Of a stretch of DNA of 64,000 nucleotides, positions 1 to 11,283 are shown piece after piece (position 1 is the first letter of the stretch; each line of letters starts with the position of its first letter). The translations under genes were made by a program, and so were the position numbers. The notes under the pieces are model-generated. The model did not search any database. It worked only from the letters and a program-made list of their open reading frames with translations, and was not told where the DNA came from. The stretch comes from Ischnura elegans (taxonomy: Eukaryota > Arthropoda > Insecta > Odonata > Coenagrionidae). Location of the stretch: positions 108,767,111-108,831,110 of the forward strand of contig NC_060247.1 of NCBI RefSeq assembly GCF_921293095.1, read 5' to 3'.

Positions 1-29
1 TTGGCTAAAGCCTGATTTGGCTATATGAA

Positions 30-607
30 AATCCGGCCCTGGCTACATTGCATCTACCTAATACGCTGGGGTGATTGGCAAGGGGTGATCAATCACCAGC
101 ATGCAATAGGATTCCCACTTGCACACCACACACGGTACGTAAAACCGCACGCATAGTAAAAAATTATGCTACCACAACCATGCAAAAGAAAAACTTGCCA
201 ACTTCTCATTAAGGTTATCTGCCAATAAACGAACATGCACACGAAACATGCTGTTAGAAATTTTGCTGTTAGAAAGTTTGCTGCAAAAAATGCTGTTAGA
301 AACGAGAAAATTCAGAAACATGCATTAAGGTATACGTAAGTTAGTAGGCTACACAATGAGTCATCTAATCTATTGGTGAGTTCTAACGCTGCCGTTAAAA
401 TGTCTAATCTTATTATTCGTGCAATAAAATACGTTCTGAATCTGTCTGATCTACAGTCTATCTCTCATTTTATTTATATGATCTGATCTACCGTAGTATG
501 TTGGCGTTCGCAAGATATGGAAAAATTTGTCAGTAAATACACTGCTCTTTAATTTATCTAATGGGTGCATATTTTTCAGTCTACGGTCTGACCGAGATTC
601 CCATCCG
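30..607 (-). mobile_element. LINE 3' end, broken copy (CR1/L2-like family A/B mixture)
   Basis: Read on the minus strand this is the end of the LINE that recurs across the window: the C-terminal coding part (SDRR-K at about 570-600), the 3' UTR with the stop-proximal block (about 300-400), and the tail with the GGTGATTGATCACC hairpin at about 85-98. The middle (about 150-300) matches a tail variant also seen at 51400-51500. The copy is diverged and has lost its 5' part; it runs into the unrelated module at 617. It is not coding. Confidence 0.75.
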
Positions 608-616
608 AGTGTACTT

Positions 617-812
617 TTGTCCACCTTTCCGCCGTTCCAGAAGCGGTCCCTTTGCCGCTCGTCTCCTGCCTTATGACGCGCCCTCTCTTTGCCTGCCTCT
701 TTACGAAAAATGGTGTCCGGGAAACGAGCGTTTTTCCTCTTCCAGAAAAGGGCCCCTCCCTTCAATCATTACTTACCTCGCTGTAGAATATTTTGCCTTC
801 TCCAAGATGACT
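617..812. repeat. ~195-bp module, copy 1 (second copy at 51521-51709)
   Basis: This block is about 90% identical by eye to 51521-51709, and nowhere else in the window. Both copies sit inside minus-strand LINE debris. On the plus strand the same frame stays open in both copies (shared segments LLPYD, EKWCPGN and GPLPSIITYLAVEYFAFSKMT), so a coding origin is possible but unproven. I do not recognise the protein. It could equally be a segment of the LINE subfamily outside the part seen elsewhere here. Confidence 0.6.
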
Positions 813-2424
813 CGGCATAAGCAGTGCTTCAATGCTCCCGCGACTCGGGAAGAAGAGGAGCGCAATTAATCACCAACTTGTAAGCTTTTACCCACGAACC
901 TTGTAATTCCATTCAGCGAGGAATGGTTATTCAAGTCGGTTTCTCAGACGAGTGGTCCACTTTTGTCATACATCTCTGACGTCTTCCTCGCGCGGATGGG
1001 CGAACCACTTTCCTGGACGTAAGTTGCATTTCATCTTGGAAAAGCTACTCTCAAACTTTTCATTGTGATTAGAGTGGAGTCATAGTCTGTTTGTAGTAAA
1101 GGAAGGACTTCTAGAAAAATGCATTGCGTTATGGTTAAAAAAAATGTTTCCGTGTATTGAGCTATATTTTACGGAAAATTGCTTTTTAGCGATAATTTCA
1201 CTAATTAGATTTTTTCCTTGATGTCAATTTTATTTTCAAAAATTTCTTTGTAAACTTCTTTTGGTATTCTAGGGTAGAAAGTATAAAATTACATTTCATG
1301 CACTCATGAATCGATAAATAGTTATTTAAAAAAATTAAAAGAAAACGCCACTTCATCGTGAGATCAGAAAATTAGTTCGGCTTCTTGATGTGATACGAGT
1401 AAGCAGAATCTGCTACACCAAAAATACGTGAGAATGGGTTAAGCTATCACCAATTATCCTGACATTGATGTGGTAGGAAAATAATACAGAAAGAAAATGA
1501 GTTTCCCTGCATTTTACGGCTACATTCCGTAAACATATAAGGAAGTGTCTTGGAAAAATCATTTTTAGTTCTGAGCTCGAGCTAGGATCCCCATAATTAT
1601 TCTATTGAACAAATTAATTAGGAGTGCTTTAGCAAAGCTTGCATTTTAAACTCCAGATAGTCAGGCTTTTATGTAGATTGATCGATTAGGGACTGGTGGA
1701 AAGGTAGAATGGCAGAGGATGGCCGCATATGATATGCCTAGGGCTGGTTAAGGTTTTAAGCTTAAGAATTATGTAAGTGTTGAAGAGTAGGTGATAAGGA
1801 AATTTGGTGGAGAACCAGTCAAACCAATCTTCGGTTTGATGATGGATAATAATGATGCATATATTAAAACATTCCGCCTGGATTTTGGAGATCCTAGGTC
1901 AAGAGTCAGAGGCTGTATGATTACATACTTACTTTGGCGGTCAAAATTCGCTTTCATTCAGGGAAAATGTAACCGTTATTCACTCTGATGACGATGAACC
2001 CAATTTTACTGTAGTCGTAAGGAACTAATCGGATCTCGGAACGCCGTTAACAAATATTAAATTCACCCGGTCAGAAACTTCGGAAAGTTTCATATAGAGT
2101 AGACAATTATCGCCTTATAATTGATCTTTTTAATTATGCTTTTGTCTATAACCTTTCGGAGACAACTTGCCGGGTTTAGATTGCTTGTTCAATTGAAGAC
2201 ATCATTCAGAGCGAGTCGGAGAACATCCTATCTTGTAGCCTCACTGTATTGTTAGGTATGGTGGAAAGGATATAATAAGAGAAATATTTTTCATAAGTGG
2301 TAGGTATAGATATTCGTTTTTTCCCCGAAGAATTGAGGAATTATTTAATACGAGCTCGCATTCGGGCAGTGACTGACCTTGCAAGGCGCACCTAAAATAC
2401 AAATGTTTTTGTATTCTGGTTATA
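813..2424. other. No recognisable feature
   Basis: AT-rich sequence. A 65-codon plus-strand frame at 1791-1988 and its minus-strand shadow show no recognisable motif. Confidence 0.5.
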
Positions 2425-2806
2425 CAGTAGAACCTCGCTTATCCAGAGTAACTGGAACCGGACACTATCAGGATAAACAAAAATCAGGATAGACCGGAAG
2501 CAATAGGAATATCAATAAGTACTGAACTGTAATAGAAAAGATACCATTTATTTATCGTGATAACGACCATAAGCACAACTCACTGCATAAAAAGGAGAAA
2601 TGTATTTACTTTTTGTTAACGAAGAAATCGCCTATCGTCCTTAGTTTTAATAATATGTGACTTTTAAACGCTGCACGATAGCGTAATAGCTTGATTACCA
2701 AAATTATTGAAATTACCTTTGGTGTTTATTTTTACTTAGAAAATTTAACCTTATTACTTTACTTTCCGTCGAATATTGGCTCAGAACTGTGGTCCAAATA
2801 ATACTG
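2425..2806. mobile_element. pogo/Tigger-like MITE (Tc1/mariner superfamily)
   Basis: The left end CAGTAGAACCTCGCTTATCC, followed by a run of the CCGGAxxCTATCAGGATAAA type, is the classic terminus of pogo/Tigger-like elements and follows a TA. The right end is less sure: ATACTGTA at 2801-2808 is the best match and gives a TA target pair. No transposase frame is present, so it would be a non-autonomous copy of about 380 bp. Confidence 0.55.
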
Positions 2807-2896
2807 TATAGGAGAAAGGCTAGGGAGCCAATGCTTGTGGGGTGTCTGTTAATGAAGTGTCAAGAGCAAAAGTTATCTTCAGGGAGGAAAAAAATG

Positions 2897-2968
2897 TTCC
2901 CATGCCGGGAATCGAACCCGGGCCTTCTGGGTGAAAGCCAGATATCCTAGCCACTAGACCACATGGGA
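2897..2968 (-). tRNA. tRNA-Glu (UUC)
   Basis: A 72-nt cloverleaf read on the minus strand. The acceptor stem TCCCATG/CATGGGA is perfectly paired, the D arm is GGTCTAGTGGCTAGGATA-like, the anticodon loop is CTTTCAC (anticodon TTC at 2933-2935, minus), and the T arm is GGGTTCGATTCCC. The discriminator base is A. A run of T follows directly on the transcript side, the normal Pol III terminator. The internal A and B boxes are intact, so it looks functional. Decodes GAA. Confidence 0.95.
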
Positions 2969-3895
2969 CTCTGGTATACAAGTGTGCTCCGTGTAAAACT
3001 GATTCTTGTGGAAATTATAATAAATTATTTATAAGTCCTCCAGGGTTAACGAAGAATATCGGTCGTTAAATAATAATATATGTGCGATACGTGTAGTGCA
3101 TGTTAAAGACATGGATTTTTCTGGGAGAACGAGTCCATAAATAAGTACCAATAAGTACCGTATTTAGTGCGATAAGTCGTTATAATATAAAATAGTTGCC
3201 TGGCATCCACACCTCTTTTTTCTGGTGTAGTTCCTCCTTTCTTGTGCTCGCCATTCACCCTCAACCCATCTCTCCTGTTCCCCAATGCGTCAATTACGTT
3301 TAATCGCGCGCCGTCGCGTGCTGTCCGTCTGCCCCCTGTTGAGGTCCGAAGAGTCTCAAAACAGCTCCCGGTGTCCGAAAGTGGATTATTGGTTCAAAAA
3401 CGGGTCCGCGCTCACGAACAACAGCAGATGTTGAGCACAATCTCCGCCACACTCTCCATTCCTTCCTCTTGAGATCCTTCCTCCTCCCGTCATTCGCTCG
3501 TTGATGGCCCGCGCGCTTCTGGTCCGCCGACCACTGTCTGCCTACGCGCCGTGTTCTTTACCTGGGCGCCGTGCGAGGGCACGAGTCAACAACAGGTGCA
3601 CTCATCCTTCCTATCCTTATTTCCAACCTGACCATTCCCCGCACACTTCCCTTGAAAATCTTGATCCCAAGTCCTTCATCTCCGCGATTTCTTCTTTTTT
3701 CACAATTTTACGTCGTTTGAAGCATGAGAAGGGCACGGAGCACCTAAAAAATTTCCAATTTTCTAAAAACCTATTCACGTTATTAATTCTACTTATTTTA
3801 AATGCTCATTCACTCCATTGTACTCAAATTCAAGTCGATTTTTGACCTCACCAGCAATTTGTCTCCAGAGTCCTCAATCCTTCGCCTTGTCCTAA
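2969..3895. other. No recognisable feature; GC-rich centre
   Basis: About 3240-3660 is richer in C and G than its surroundings and carries overlapping open frames of 76 and 114 codons in different frames. None shows a familiar domain. These frames are probably due to base composition. Confidence 0.4.
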
Positions 3896-4334
3896 GCCCG
3901 CTATTCACGGTGAATGATCGATCATGCGAATGAAATCATTCGCCGTGTAGAAAGGCCGTTTTACACTGGGCACGGAATTGCGCAGGTTAGAGCTGCATTA
4001 ATTTCTAAAATGGCGTGGAATTGCGCGAATGCATGAACGACATTAGAACAGGGGCTATTTTGCCGTCTCGCATCCACGTATTCTCGCATGTGCTCTAGCA
4101 TTTCACCGCTTTACACGACGCAATTTTGATTGCGCCTTCGCACGTACGTCCGATTGCGCAATTCCGTGTACCGTCTAAAATAGCCTTTACGGAAAAAATC
4201 GCGAATGAACCTTCACAGGCAGGGTCATTCAGTGAAAATTAGAACTAGTTCTATTTTGCTCGCATAGTCCTATGAATGATCACGTGTTCATTCAGCATGG
4301 TCATTCGCATGTACATTCACCGTGTATAGCGGCA
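3896..4334. mobile_element. Harbinger-like MITE, copy 1, with a nested MITE
   Basis: Termini GCCCGCTATTCACGGTGAAT and its inverted partner ending at 4334 match the intact copy at 23689-23913. The flanks TAA and TTA fit the 3-bp TWA duplication of PIF/Harbinger elements, with one change. The middle is interrupted by a second inverted-repeat element (3951-4188). No transposase is present. Confidence 0.7.
3951..4188. mobile_element. MITE nested inside the Harbinger-like MITE
   Basis: Terminal inverted repeats of about 34 bp: AAAGGCCGTTTTACACTGGG on the left and, inverted, AAAGGCTATTTTAGACGGTA on the right, both continuing CACGGAATTGCGCA. The uninterrupted copy at 23689-23913 supplies the empty site, which places the insertion in the stretch reading CCGTGTATGACGGAA. 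The target duplication is short and TA-containing, not resolved exactly. Confidence 0.7.
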
Positions 4335-4394
4335 TTACAAAACTTAATAAATAAACTTAAGCCTCTCCCTCGACTCTTCTCATATCTTTAATCA

Positions 4395-6178
4395 CTAGGT
4401 AAAACAGTAAAAGATGGCAGCGAACCGAGATGGTACGACGCGGAAGTGAGGAAATCATTGAGGCGACATAGAGCGTGTCATTATAAAATGAAAAAAGTCA
4501 GCACGGATTTATCCGCTAATGAACGCGAGTTAATAATTTAAAAATACAGAACGGCTAAAGCCACCACGAAGGAAGCGTTCAGGAATGCATTCACGAATTT
4601 TATAAGAAAAACACTAGTAGAGCAGTTACAAGATAACCCAAAAGGATTTTGGTCATATGTTAGGGAAGTTCAAGGTAAACGATCTACCGTATGTTCGCTG
4701 AGAAACGACAATGGAGATGTGTTGACAAACAGTTGCGATAAAGCCAATTTATTAAATCCCTACTTCAAGAGCGTGTTCACCGAGCCTTCCGAGAACTCAC
4801 CCGAGACCGTTGACAATCTCTGCATACGAAAGATGCCGCCTATTGACATTAGTACGCACGGAATAGAAAATATATTGAAATCGCTCAGTCCAAAGAACAA
4901 TCTCCGGAGAAGATAACATTCCTGTAGACGCGATTTTTCTTGATTTCAAAAAGGCATTTGATAAAGTACCCCACGGAAAGTTAATAATAAAACTGAAATC
5001 TTATGGTCTAGACGAAGATGCCATTTCCTGGATAAGAGGACTTTTGAGCGACCACGTCCAAAGAGTAGTATTAGACGGTGCAGTCTCCAATGAGGTTAGA
5101 GTCACTTCTGGCGTTCCTCAGGGTAGTGTCATTGGCCCACTCCTATTCCTTCTTTATATAAACGACATTGGAGAAGTAGTACACAGCAACTTACGATTAT
5201 TTGCAGACGACGCTGTAGTTTACAGAGAAATCCGTTCCAGCAAAGATATAGATGATCTAACGAATGACCTTGCTGCTATCCAAGCTTGGTGCGATGCTTG
5301 GCAGATAGAATTAAATTTGGAAAATTGCGTCGTAATGAATTTCTGGAAGAAGAACAACTCCCTACAACGTAGCTATATAATTAGGGGTACCCAATTAGAG
5401 ACTGTGAAATCCGTGAAATATCTAGGAGTTAGACTCAATAATGAGCTATCGTGGAATAAACATATTCGGGAAATAACCGGTCAAGCTAATCGTAAAATGG
5501 GTTTCGTTAAAAGAATAATAGGAAAGTGCGACGACAAAGTGAGAGAAATTAGCTACTTTTCCCCCGTTAGACCACATTTGGAAAACGGTGCCAGTGTTTG
5601 GGACCCTCATGAAAAAGGCTTAATAACAGATTTAGAACGCGTGCAAAGAAGAGCTGCCAGGTATGTGAAAGGTCGTTACGATAGTCTTGTTAGTGTAACT
5701 GACCTCTTAGATAAACTCGGATGGGAATCTCTGTCGGACCGTAGATTGAAAAATAGACTAAACCTTTTAGATAAATTCAAGAGCAGTGTCTTTTCTAATG
5801 AAGTTAACCATATCTTACGGACGCCAACAAACTACGGAAGACCAGATCATATAAATAAAATAAGAGAGATAGATTGCAGAACAGACATATTCCGAATGTC
5901 ATTTTTTCCACGATCAATAAGAGATTATAACGGCAGCAATAGAACTCGTAAATAGATTGCATGACTTGTAGTGTAGCCTACTAACCTATGTAAAACTTAA
6001 TGCATGTTTCTTAATTCTATTATTATTTCTAACAGCATATAGTAGTATAATTTGTTAGTATACGGGACGTTTTTTGGACGGTGTGGTGTGCATGTGGGAG
6101 TCCAATGCATGCTGGTGATTGATCACCCCCTGCCAAGCACCATAGAGGTGGCTCGCAGGGTATTATGTAGATGTAGGT
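4395..6178 (+). mobile_element. LINE family A, longest copy (CR1/L2-like non-LTR retrotransposon)
   Basis: 5'-truncated copy. It keeps the region just before the reverse transcriptase, part of the reverse transcriptase, the C-terminal region, the 3' UTR (about 5956-6110), the tail hairpin GGTGATTGATCACC near 6112-6125, and the end GGCTCGCAGGGTATTATG plus TAGATG-type units. The apurinic-type endonuclease expected upstream is absent. Short simple-repeat ends rather than poly-A fit CR1/L2-type LINEs. At its end it abuts a fragment of another LINE in reverse orientation. Confidence 0.9.
4431..5955 (+). pseudogene. LINE family A ORF2 remnant: reverse transcriptase and C-terminal domain
   Basis: Two stretches of frame remain. 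From about 4431 to 4910 there is the region preceding the RT (DNPKGFWSYVREVQGK), with a stop near 4541. Around 4900-4930 a deletion removes the first RT motifs (the expected GPDGI-type block is missing), after which AIFLDFKKAFDKVPH continues. The longest open run, from M at 5044 to the stop at 5953-5955 (303 codons), carries SGVPQGSVIGPLLFLLYIND, the catalytic FADD box at about 5200-5211, then KYLGVRLN and the family-typical ERVQRRAARYVKGRYDS block. With the RT fingers lost it cannot be active. Confidence 0.9.
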
Positions 6179-6345
6179 CATTCCATCTTAGTCTTGGTCT
6201 TCCCTGTGGGCGCCGTACTTCTGGTTGACCTCCCAACACTCTTCTTATCATGCATCCTCCTCCCTTCTAACATGAAAAAGCCACCAAAATCTCCTACCTC
6301 TTGTAACAGCCACGATAATAATCTGGTCTCCTCTACAGGTTCCTG
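6178..6345 (-). pseudogene. C-terminal fragment of a different LINE (family C)
   Basis: The minus strand reads MIRRVLGGQPEVRRPQGRPR then LRWND (about 6180-6251). This is the C-terminal signature common in arthropod non-LTR elements (…R.L.G…GRPR.RW.D…). Upstream, WWLFHVRREED is in the position of the usual FGHV.R..D motif, with a frame change between. It starts within a base or two of the end of the plus-strand LINE. Confidence 0.65.
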
Positions 6346-6468
6346 ATGTGTTTTTTTTCAGTCGTACTTATTTGAAATACACTCTGCATATGTGTTGAGT
6401 TCATTTTTTGCCTCACTAATTTATTCGAATTATTGGTAAATCGAATGGAAAAAGCAGATACTTTGTGT

Positions 6469-6773
6469 CAGGGTTGCAGCTAGGAATTAAGGCTGGGGGT
6501 GGGGGGTGGGCTAGGTGCAACTAATACCGGGGTGTGTGGGGGGTACGGAATACCCACCAGGATAAGCGGTATGTGCGAGATTAATAAATTGCGGAATTTT
6601 AAGATAAATGGTTCAAAATGGTGAGTTTTACGGATTTCTGAGAGATATTTTATTAATCCTCACACTATTATATTAGTAATATCAATCCAATTAAGTAAAA
6701 TGGATTAAGCTTAAAAATTTCTCTGAGCTCAGGAGGGGTTCTATCTCCCAAAACCCCCCTCGCTGCGCCACTG
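6469..6773. mobile_element. hAT-like MITE, ~305 bp
   Basis: Ends CAGGGTTGCAGC and, inverted, CAGTGGCGCAGC. Flanked by CTTTGTGT (6461-6468) and CTTTGTGG (6774-6781), an 8-bp duplication with one change, the length expected for hAT elements. G- and C-rich ends and an AT-rich middle. No coding capacity. Confidence 0.75.
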
Positions 6774-6820
6774 CTTTGTGGAGATCCATTATAAGATATG
6801 AAGTGGTACTACTTTGCATT

Positions 6821-6889
6821 TTCCATATAAAACTTTATTTCACCTGAGTCAATATGTAGACTCAGGTGAAATAAAGTTTTTATATGGAA
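6821..6889. repeat. Near-perfect palindrome with ~30-bp arms
   Basis: The arms read TTCCATATAAAACTTTATTT continuing CACCTGAGTC, an 8-base spacer, then the inverse (with one additional T) ending TATATGGAA. This can form a long hairpin. No terminator, tRNA or transposon end is attached. It may be a very young inverted duplication. Confidence 0.85.
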
Positions 6890-7029
6890 TAGTGCTAAGG
6901 AGTATCACTGTATATCTTCGAATTAATGGTTTATTTAAAAAGCTAAGAAATTCTATCAGGTTACTTTATTTAATACACCCACGCCTCGCTGTTCTCGCTT
7001 ATTATTACCCGGTGTGATGCGCTATTTAG

Positions 7030-7073
7030 TCTGATCCATGTCCCCACAAAACCAAGTCCTAGTTACGCCTCTG
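7030..7073 (-). mobile_element. Lone MITE end (CAGAGGCGTAACTAGG type)
   Basis: The minus strand begins CAGAGGCGTAACTAGG, a typical hAT-like terminus; a similar end occurs at 48595 (CAGTAGAGTAACTAGG). I could not find the partner end, so this may be a truncated element. Confidence 0.35.
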
Positions 7074-8490
7074 ATGAAACCCATGTTACTGAAATTTTTT
7101 CGTTAAGCCACGTATGTAGTTCCACGTATGTAATAAATACTATACATTCCCATAAAAAAAAGTAAAACGATATTTTGCGTATTGCAGATGTATTAAAAAT
7201 TATCGTAACTTTATATCGTCGTAATAGCATACCGGGGTGTCAATTTTATCCTTACCTATGCCGTAGGAAGAATTTAGAGCGGAAATTTTACATGCTACAG
7301 ACATTTTGATCGCAACTTCTATCTCAATATTGGCATTCTCTACATCATCTGTTTATTCTCATTATTTATATTAGCATTTAGTTTGGTAGACTTGATGGTG
7401 AGTGCACCTTATTAGGGGTAGATTGATCTGTCATAAATATCTGATATTTGCGACAATAAAACTATGCTCTTTGAAACAAAAATAGGAGTTACTCCATGGA
7501 TTTTATACATTTTTTCATAGAATTAATTAATATTATCGCATAGATTTCGGTGCCATTATTGCGGATGACATAATATATGGAAGTTCTGAAGGTGATTCCG
7601 AAAGTTATTATTCGAGTGCTGGGTAACCTGGTTAGTGAACAGATGTATCAGTAGATTTTTTCAGACCCACACACTCAAAAGAAAATTGTCAGTTCTACAG
7701 TACGAACCTAGTCCCCCTTAAATGCCCTGATGGAAATGATTTATTGCGAAACTTGGCACTAGTTTTATAGCCCACGCAGTGCAAACATTTTTTGTGCTCT
7801 CAAATTTTCTTATGTGGAGTACTTTTTGTTACTTCCCCCTAAAATCCGCCCTAAATTTTATATGCGTTAACCTTAATGGATAAATAATTTGTGATTACTA
7901 ACAATAGCTAGTTTTAATTTCCTATAAACATATAATTGTGGTGGTCTCGTACTTCATGGAGTGAAACATGCTAAGCGGAAGCTCATACCGCCGGCTTACA
8001 CGAGCAGTGCGTGCGTTGTGGATTTTTTCGATCACCACGAAGTGCACAAGTAGCCAGGAAAAAATACTTCGGGGGGGTTGGAAAGGGAAATGAATTTCGG
8101 ATGGGGAGGGTTGTCATAGTACTTCTTAAGACAGTACTTCCTAAGACTTTATCTTCTCAAAAATTGTGGGGAATATTCGAGTTTGAATTCTGCACGTTGG
8201 CGATAACCCACTCCTTGCAAAACAAGCTTGTGGTGGAATGCAATTTCTTTTACGCAGATGTGGGTATCTTTTAATGGGAATACTTTCTCCGCACGTTGAA
8301 ATAAAAGTTAATAGCACTTTTCCAAAATTATTTTAAAGCGTGCGAAGAGTTTCGGCTGAAAGAGCCATCGTCTGGTATCTGTCTTACACTTACGTGATAG
8401 CTCTGTGAGCCGACACTTGTCGTTCGCACTATAATTGAGGAAAATTGCAACTACCTTTTATTTCAATATGTTGAACTTTCACGAGTTTCC
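7074..8490. other. No recognisable feature
   Basis: AT-rich. The 87-codon frame at 8011-8274 has no recognisable domain. Confidence 0.5.
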
Positions 8491-8690
8491 ACCTCGGTGG
8501 CGGCGCGCCGCCAGCGGTGAAGTCCTCGCCTATCAAACCAAAGTTCAAGGAATCGAGTCCCACCTGGGTAAGGTACCCTTTGCCAGGGCATGGATGTTTG
8601 TGAACAATTATTGTTAAATGTTATAAACCCCGATGTACAGGCCGAACAGTGCTGTTCTCGGTGGTGTGTGAAATAAATAAATAAATTTGT
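8491..8690 (+). mobile_element. tRNA-derived SINE (family S1)
   Basis: The tRNA-like head CCTCGGTGGCGG… with an A-box-like AGTCCTCGCC stretch and a degenerate B box (GAATCGAGTCCC) is followed by the family body CCAGGGCATGGATGTTTGTG and a tail of AAATA units. Same family as 18858, 25371, 27558, 37007 and 39236. Confidence 0.8.
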
Positions 8691-8839
8691 CTACGTGACT
8701 ATCCATTTTTAACCACGAGCCGCCTTATATTCAACATCAAGATGAAGGGGCGAGGAAGGTGTGGAAGGGGAAGGGCGACTGGGAGGGAAGTGAATGCCTT
8801 GTCCGATCAGACTGATTTTGTTTCCATGCTTCGTTATGT

Positions 8840-8847
8840 GTTTCCGC
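8840..8847. repeat. 8-bp target site duplication, left (GTTTCCGC)
   Basis: Identical to 14895-14902 at the other end of the P-like element; the match does not extend on either side. Confidence 0.9.
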
Positions 8848-9132
8848 CATAGAGCATCTGGAGAGGGCGTTAGGTGAAAAAAGTGAAGCCAGCAGAAAGC
8901 TGTTTACCCGATGCGCTTTTGTTCGTCCGCCATATTCCGTTACCCCGCTCGCTCGTTTTCCCATAAAGGTACGTGTTAAGAAAATCACCTAATTTTCAGT
9001 ATACCGAGGCTGCTGAAGCATTCTGAAGGTATGCTGATTTTCTAGAATTCATCTTAATACTGGTATATTATTATCTCCTTTAAAAAGTGAGTATTTAATC
9101 TAGAAAACGACATGTTTATTCAACCTTCGCAG

Positions 9133-9203
9133 ATGGTTTGCTGCGCGGCTTACGGGTGCAGTAATTGCCCCGGTAAAAAGATACGTGGACTCACATTCCA
9201 CCG
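9133..9203 (+). CDS. THAP-domain first exon of P-like transposase (element 1)
   Basis: ATG at 9133 opens MVCCAAYGCSN then, after a short loop, GLTFHR. This is the N-terminal half of a THAP (C2CH) zinc finger: the Cys pair spaced CxxxxC (residues 4 and 9) and the FHR motif. A good splice donor (GTAAGT at 9204) interrupts the last arginine codon after two bases, the same place as in the second element. The second half of the finger and the catalytic RNase H-like domain were not found in an open frame. It is likely a relic; a host-captured THAP exon is less likely because the terminal repeats still flank it. Confidence 0.7.
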
Positions 9204-10869
9204 GTAAGTTGCAAAATGGTCAATTATTAGTAATATCTATATCATTGGCTTGAAGTGCATGGTCAACCTTGTTAATTGTCTATGTATGTGCCGCGTGCAG
9301 CAGGTGGACTCATGTGCGGCAGTGACTGGTTATTTGTTACTTATCCTTGTCAGTGCTAAAATTGTATTATACTATGTTGAATTTTGTCATGAGTGATAAT
9401 GCTTATCGTAATGAAGTAAGATATTTAAAAATATCCGTTCTTTTTCGGAACTCTTTTCATCCCTGCGTACCATCGCTGGTGAACATTTTTGTGTATTGAC
9501 ATAATGGTACAAAAATTTGTGTGCCAATTCGCGGTACAAGTTGTGCGATGTGAGTGAATTTCGTGCTTCATTGAACACTTGGTGTTCAGATATTAGGTCT
9601 ATTTAGAGCGGAGATACGCATGGCACTCTTAGCCACCGAAATTCGACATTAGTTAAAAATCATAACACATGTACAGGAATTTGTGGTTCTCAACCAAGCA
9701 TTGGCAAATTAATGTTGTTTTCTACAAATTGTGGAAATTAGATCTAAAATGCAAAATTGTTAAGTTATTATACTGGCCTTACGTCTGGCCTGGCGTCTCA
9801 TGTTGTGAAAGGAATGCTTAGCAATAATTCAATTATCGACCGAAAAGTTATTATGATCATTAGCGATGACCAGTAACAGCACTTACTCAGCAAAAAAAGA
9901 ACACGAACTTCTTCCTCTGTTGATGGGTTGACATACACCTTAATTGATCTTATTTAGAAATAAAATGCTTAGTCATAAAAATATTGTTGTAAAAGCATAA
10001 GTTGATATGTATTAATGAACCACTTTACATGCCCAGAATGTGTTTTTTCTTGTTTCATAGCCCATTCATGTCAACTAATCTGTTAGAAAGTGGAGGGAAC
10101 ATTCTAATTAGTTTTTGCTGAGTTACAGAAATCTCTGGTTAATATCATTTTTCATTTTGCTCTTGTTCATTTTTTTTGCTCGTAGGTGTTTTTTATATTT
10201 GTTTTTGTGATTACAACTTTGCTGAAGTAACAGCTCCTTGCTATGCTGTGATCATGCTATGATCTATGCTATGATCAAGTTGGTGCCTCTTTCATTTTTT
10301 TTCAAGTTAGTGCCCCTTTCATTGCTTCTTTGTGAATGTATTCATCATGATCAATCATGTGTTCGTCTTTTTTGCAATTTGAAAAAAATAAGTAATTACC
10401 CTGTATAAGGCGATGAAAGTTTGTGGCACATATGGTGGTTTCCTACTAACTACTCGCCCAGAACTCATGATCTGTCAATGAATTTCCCCCTTTGACTCAA
10501 CATATCTGTCTTTCGTTACAATTATCACTTCAATTTTAATCAATGTGAATAACACTCATTAAGGTTATTGCTTACGATGCAATAAACAATTTTTTAGGCT
10601 ATATGTACACTAGGTGCACGCATATGTCACACCACTACAATACATAGCAAACAAAAGTATGCACCTATTTTGTACCACACATGTGCACCATAATGTCAAG
10701 TTACTCAAATACTAGCTTGCAAAAATTCAATTTCATTACTTTCATTGTTTTGGCATTAAAGGGTGACAAAAATATTGCATATTTTAGACAACAGTAAATG
10801 GAATAGGATTATTTTGTATATGTGTAATAAATTGTTCCCAATTTGATAAGGACCAACTCTGTTTACCAC

Positions 10870-10945
10870 CAGTGTGGAAGTGCGGTGGCCTAGTGGATAG
10901 ACCATTGGGCTACTGCTTGAAGTGTGACACCTTTTGACACATCCA
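10870..10945 (+). other. tRNA-like fragment, possible SINE head
   Basis: GGTGGCCTAGTGGATAGACC resembles a tRNA D arm/A box, but the B box is not convincing and no body repeat follows. It lies inside element 1. Confidence 0.3.
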
Positions 10946-11029
10946 ACAGAAATTCATGCATTTTGTGGTGGTCAAAGAAAGTAATCAGCCCTCCTATTCT
11001 GAATATCTTGCATTCAATCACTTGTTTAA

Positions 11030-11283
11030 TTAGCGACGAACTTCAAAATGAACTCGAAATTGAAATTTCTCATTCATTGTTCTCCTGATGAAGTAGAAAC
11101 TTAAGTGATAGCATTTTTCATAAATATCTAGAGGTTTATCTTGATTGGTGATGCTAAGCATTTGATATATCACACAGATTCTGCCCATTGAAATTGTCAA
11201 ATAATTCCTATTTAGGTTTAATATAGCTAAAGAATTTATGCATATTTTTAATTGCAAGTTCAGCTAATCCAGTAGCCGATGTA
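11030..11283. repeat. P-like element internal block shared with 58340-58530
   Basis: Homologous by eye to the second element (for example CCATTGAAATTGTCAAATA, and TTTTTAATTGCAAGTTCAGC at the end). It is followed by an inverted-repeat insertion; the homology resumes at 13380. The strand and product of any coding here are unclear. Confidence 0.6.

Noticed and set aside
10870-10945. tRNA gene
   Set aside because: A D-arm-like stretch only; no proper T arm or acceptor pairing.
11085-11100. CTGATGA followed by GAAAC
   Set aside because: Only four bases lie between the two boxes, so no helix II is possible; chance match inside P-like element 1.
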